Below are positions 63,281 through 64,000 of a stretch of DNA of 64,000 nt, piece after piece. The DNA comes from Salisapilia sapeloensis (taxonomy: Eukaryota; Oomycota; Peronosporomycetes; Peronosporales; Salisapiliaceae). Where the stretch lies: contig JAADVB010000027.1 in the NCBI GenBank assembly GCA_023334545.1, positions 1 to 64,000 of the forward strand, read 5' to 3'. Below the pieces are notes generated by a model. The model did not search any database. It saw only the letters and a program-made list of their open reading frames with translations, and was not told the origin of the DNA. Made by a program: the position numbers and the translations under genes. How positions within the stretch are numbered: the first letter of the stretch is position 1; each line of letters starts with the position of its first letter.

Positions 63281-64000
63281 TTATTTTTGCTCCGGATGGA
63301 AATACTTTTGCAGTCCTTGACGCTGCGTTTCTGTCAGCTCCCTCGGGAACACGACATCGAATGTGATACGGAGATCGCCATGTCGACTCGGATCGTTCGT
63401 TCGAGGCATACCTTGGCCCTTGGCGACATGAACGTATCTCGGAGGTGTCACCTGGTCTCTTTCGATGTTGACGACGTGTCCATCTAGATGCTCCACTTGC
63501 TTTTGGAAACCGACGAGACTCTCCTTAAGACTGATGGCAAGGTCCATGTACAAGTCGTCTCCATCTCTTGTGAATACTGGATGAGGTAGTGTGGACAGGA
63601 TGATACGCAAGTGACCTGCTTGAGCATGTTTGTTCTCCGGGTGTTCATCCGCGTAGTTCTCCAGCTCCACTTCTAATCCGTCCGGAGATCCTTTCTCCAC
63701 ATCAATGTCAAAGTGCAGGTCCGTCATCTCCACCTTTCGTCCGCCGCATACAGGACAGGTGGACGTCGACATCTTTCCTTTGCCACCACACTTGTCACAA
63801 GTCGATTGGAACTGCTGGATGAAGCCCATGCCCATACGTCTCGTCGTCGTCTGGACACCAGACCCTCGGCACTGGTCACACACGTGGACGTGGTCTTCAT
63901 GCGCTGCTCCGGAGCCATGGCAGTGCGGACACACAGTCTGTCGACGGTAGGAGAATTGGATGGTCTCGCCAGAGTACAGGGTGGCTAGAGAGACTCGAAG
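63281..64000 (-). CDS. DnaJ/Hsp40 co-chaperone, C-terminal part (cut by window end)
   Basis: The frame runs off the right edge, so the J domain lies outside. The visible part has a client-binding start (LRVSLATLYSGETIQFSYRR), a zinc-finger region with CPHCHGSGA, CDQCRGSG, CDKCGGKG and CPVCGG (four CxxCxG-type motifs), and the second client domain (GDDLYMDLAISLKESLVGFQ, HGDLRITFDVVFP). This is a type A (class I) DnaJ. The lack of a CaaX C-terminus and the EN-YADEHPE context resemble ER-luminal Scj1/ERdj3-type proteins more than cytosolic Ydj1, but this cannot be settled without the N-terminus. The stop is 29 bp from the FYVE gene. Confidence 0.9.
   Translation of the reverse strand, partial: LRVSLATLYSGETIQFSYRRQTVCPHCHGSGAAHEDHVHVCDQCRGSGVQTTTRRMGMGFIQQFQSTCDKCGGKGKMSTSTCPVCGGRKVEMTDLHFDIDVEKGSPDGLEVELENYADEHPENKHAQAGHLRIILSTLPHPVFTRDGDDLYMDLAISLKESLVGFQKQVEHLDGHVVNIERDQVTPPRYVHVAKGQGMPRTNDPSRHGDLRITFDVVFPRELTETQRQGLQKYFHPEQK

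Noticed and set aside
1-64000. CRISPR arrays, insertion sequences, rRNA genes, intact transposons or integrated viral genes
   Set aside because: No regularly spaced repeats, transposase or reverse transcriptase motifs, capsid or polymerase genes, or rRNA sequence were recognised on either strand.

Overview
The window reads as nuclear DNA of an oomycete (a stramenopile water mould). Short spliceosomal introns (about 50-100 nt, GT..AG) interrupt many genes, and genes lie close together on both strands. Several starts are preceded by a motif resembling the oomycete initiator plus flanking element. The protein repertoire also fits: START-FYVE protein, PUFA elongase, and expanded sugar transporters with an unusual loop. 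I could not assign a genus. Exon structures were derived by hand from reading-frame continuity and family similarity; no search was run.

Left part (1-10.4 kb): a UBA/CUE-DUF1771-Smr protein (N4BP2-like), a double-PH protein, a theta-like glutathione S-transferase, a small unknown protein, and a six-exon membrane-anchored RING E3 ligase of the Tul1/Dsc1/FLY type.

Transporter island (11-30 kb): five full-length, intronless MFS sugar transporters at 11268, 17575, 19744 (minus strand), 25787 and 28412, plus a decayed sixth copy at 14847-15820 and possibly a short seventh fragment at 22136-22252. A SET-MYND methyltransferase, a frameshifted 3-hydroxyacyl-CoA dehydrogenase-like gene and APC5 are interspersed. 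The first transporter keeps canonical GLUT-type residues. The other four share changes in the TM7 QQL motif, the loop 2-3 DRxGR motif and the PELF motif, suggesting one diverged clade with altered substrate or coupling.

Middle (30-44 kb): tRNA-Ala(CGC), SEC24 with a repeat-rich N-terminus, an acidic protein of unknown function, a GTPBP1-like translational GTPase, MRE11, a small single-pass membrane protein, and an M48/OMA1-like metallopeptidase in eight exons.

Right part (45-64 kb): two single-pass membrane proteins with a related eight-cysteine ectodomain flank a TRPML/mucolipin-like channel. These are followed by a PUB-domain coiled-coil protein, TMEM135, a PUFA elongase divergent from TMEM135, a double-PHD protein, PIG-V, a MED15-like KIX/poly-Q coactivator, an unresolved gene, a START/FYVE protein and the 3' part of a DnaJ chaperone. 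Many convergent neighbours have stops only 20-75 bp apart, so their 3' UTRs probably overlap.
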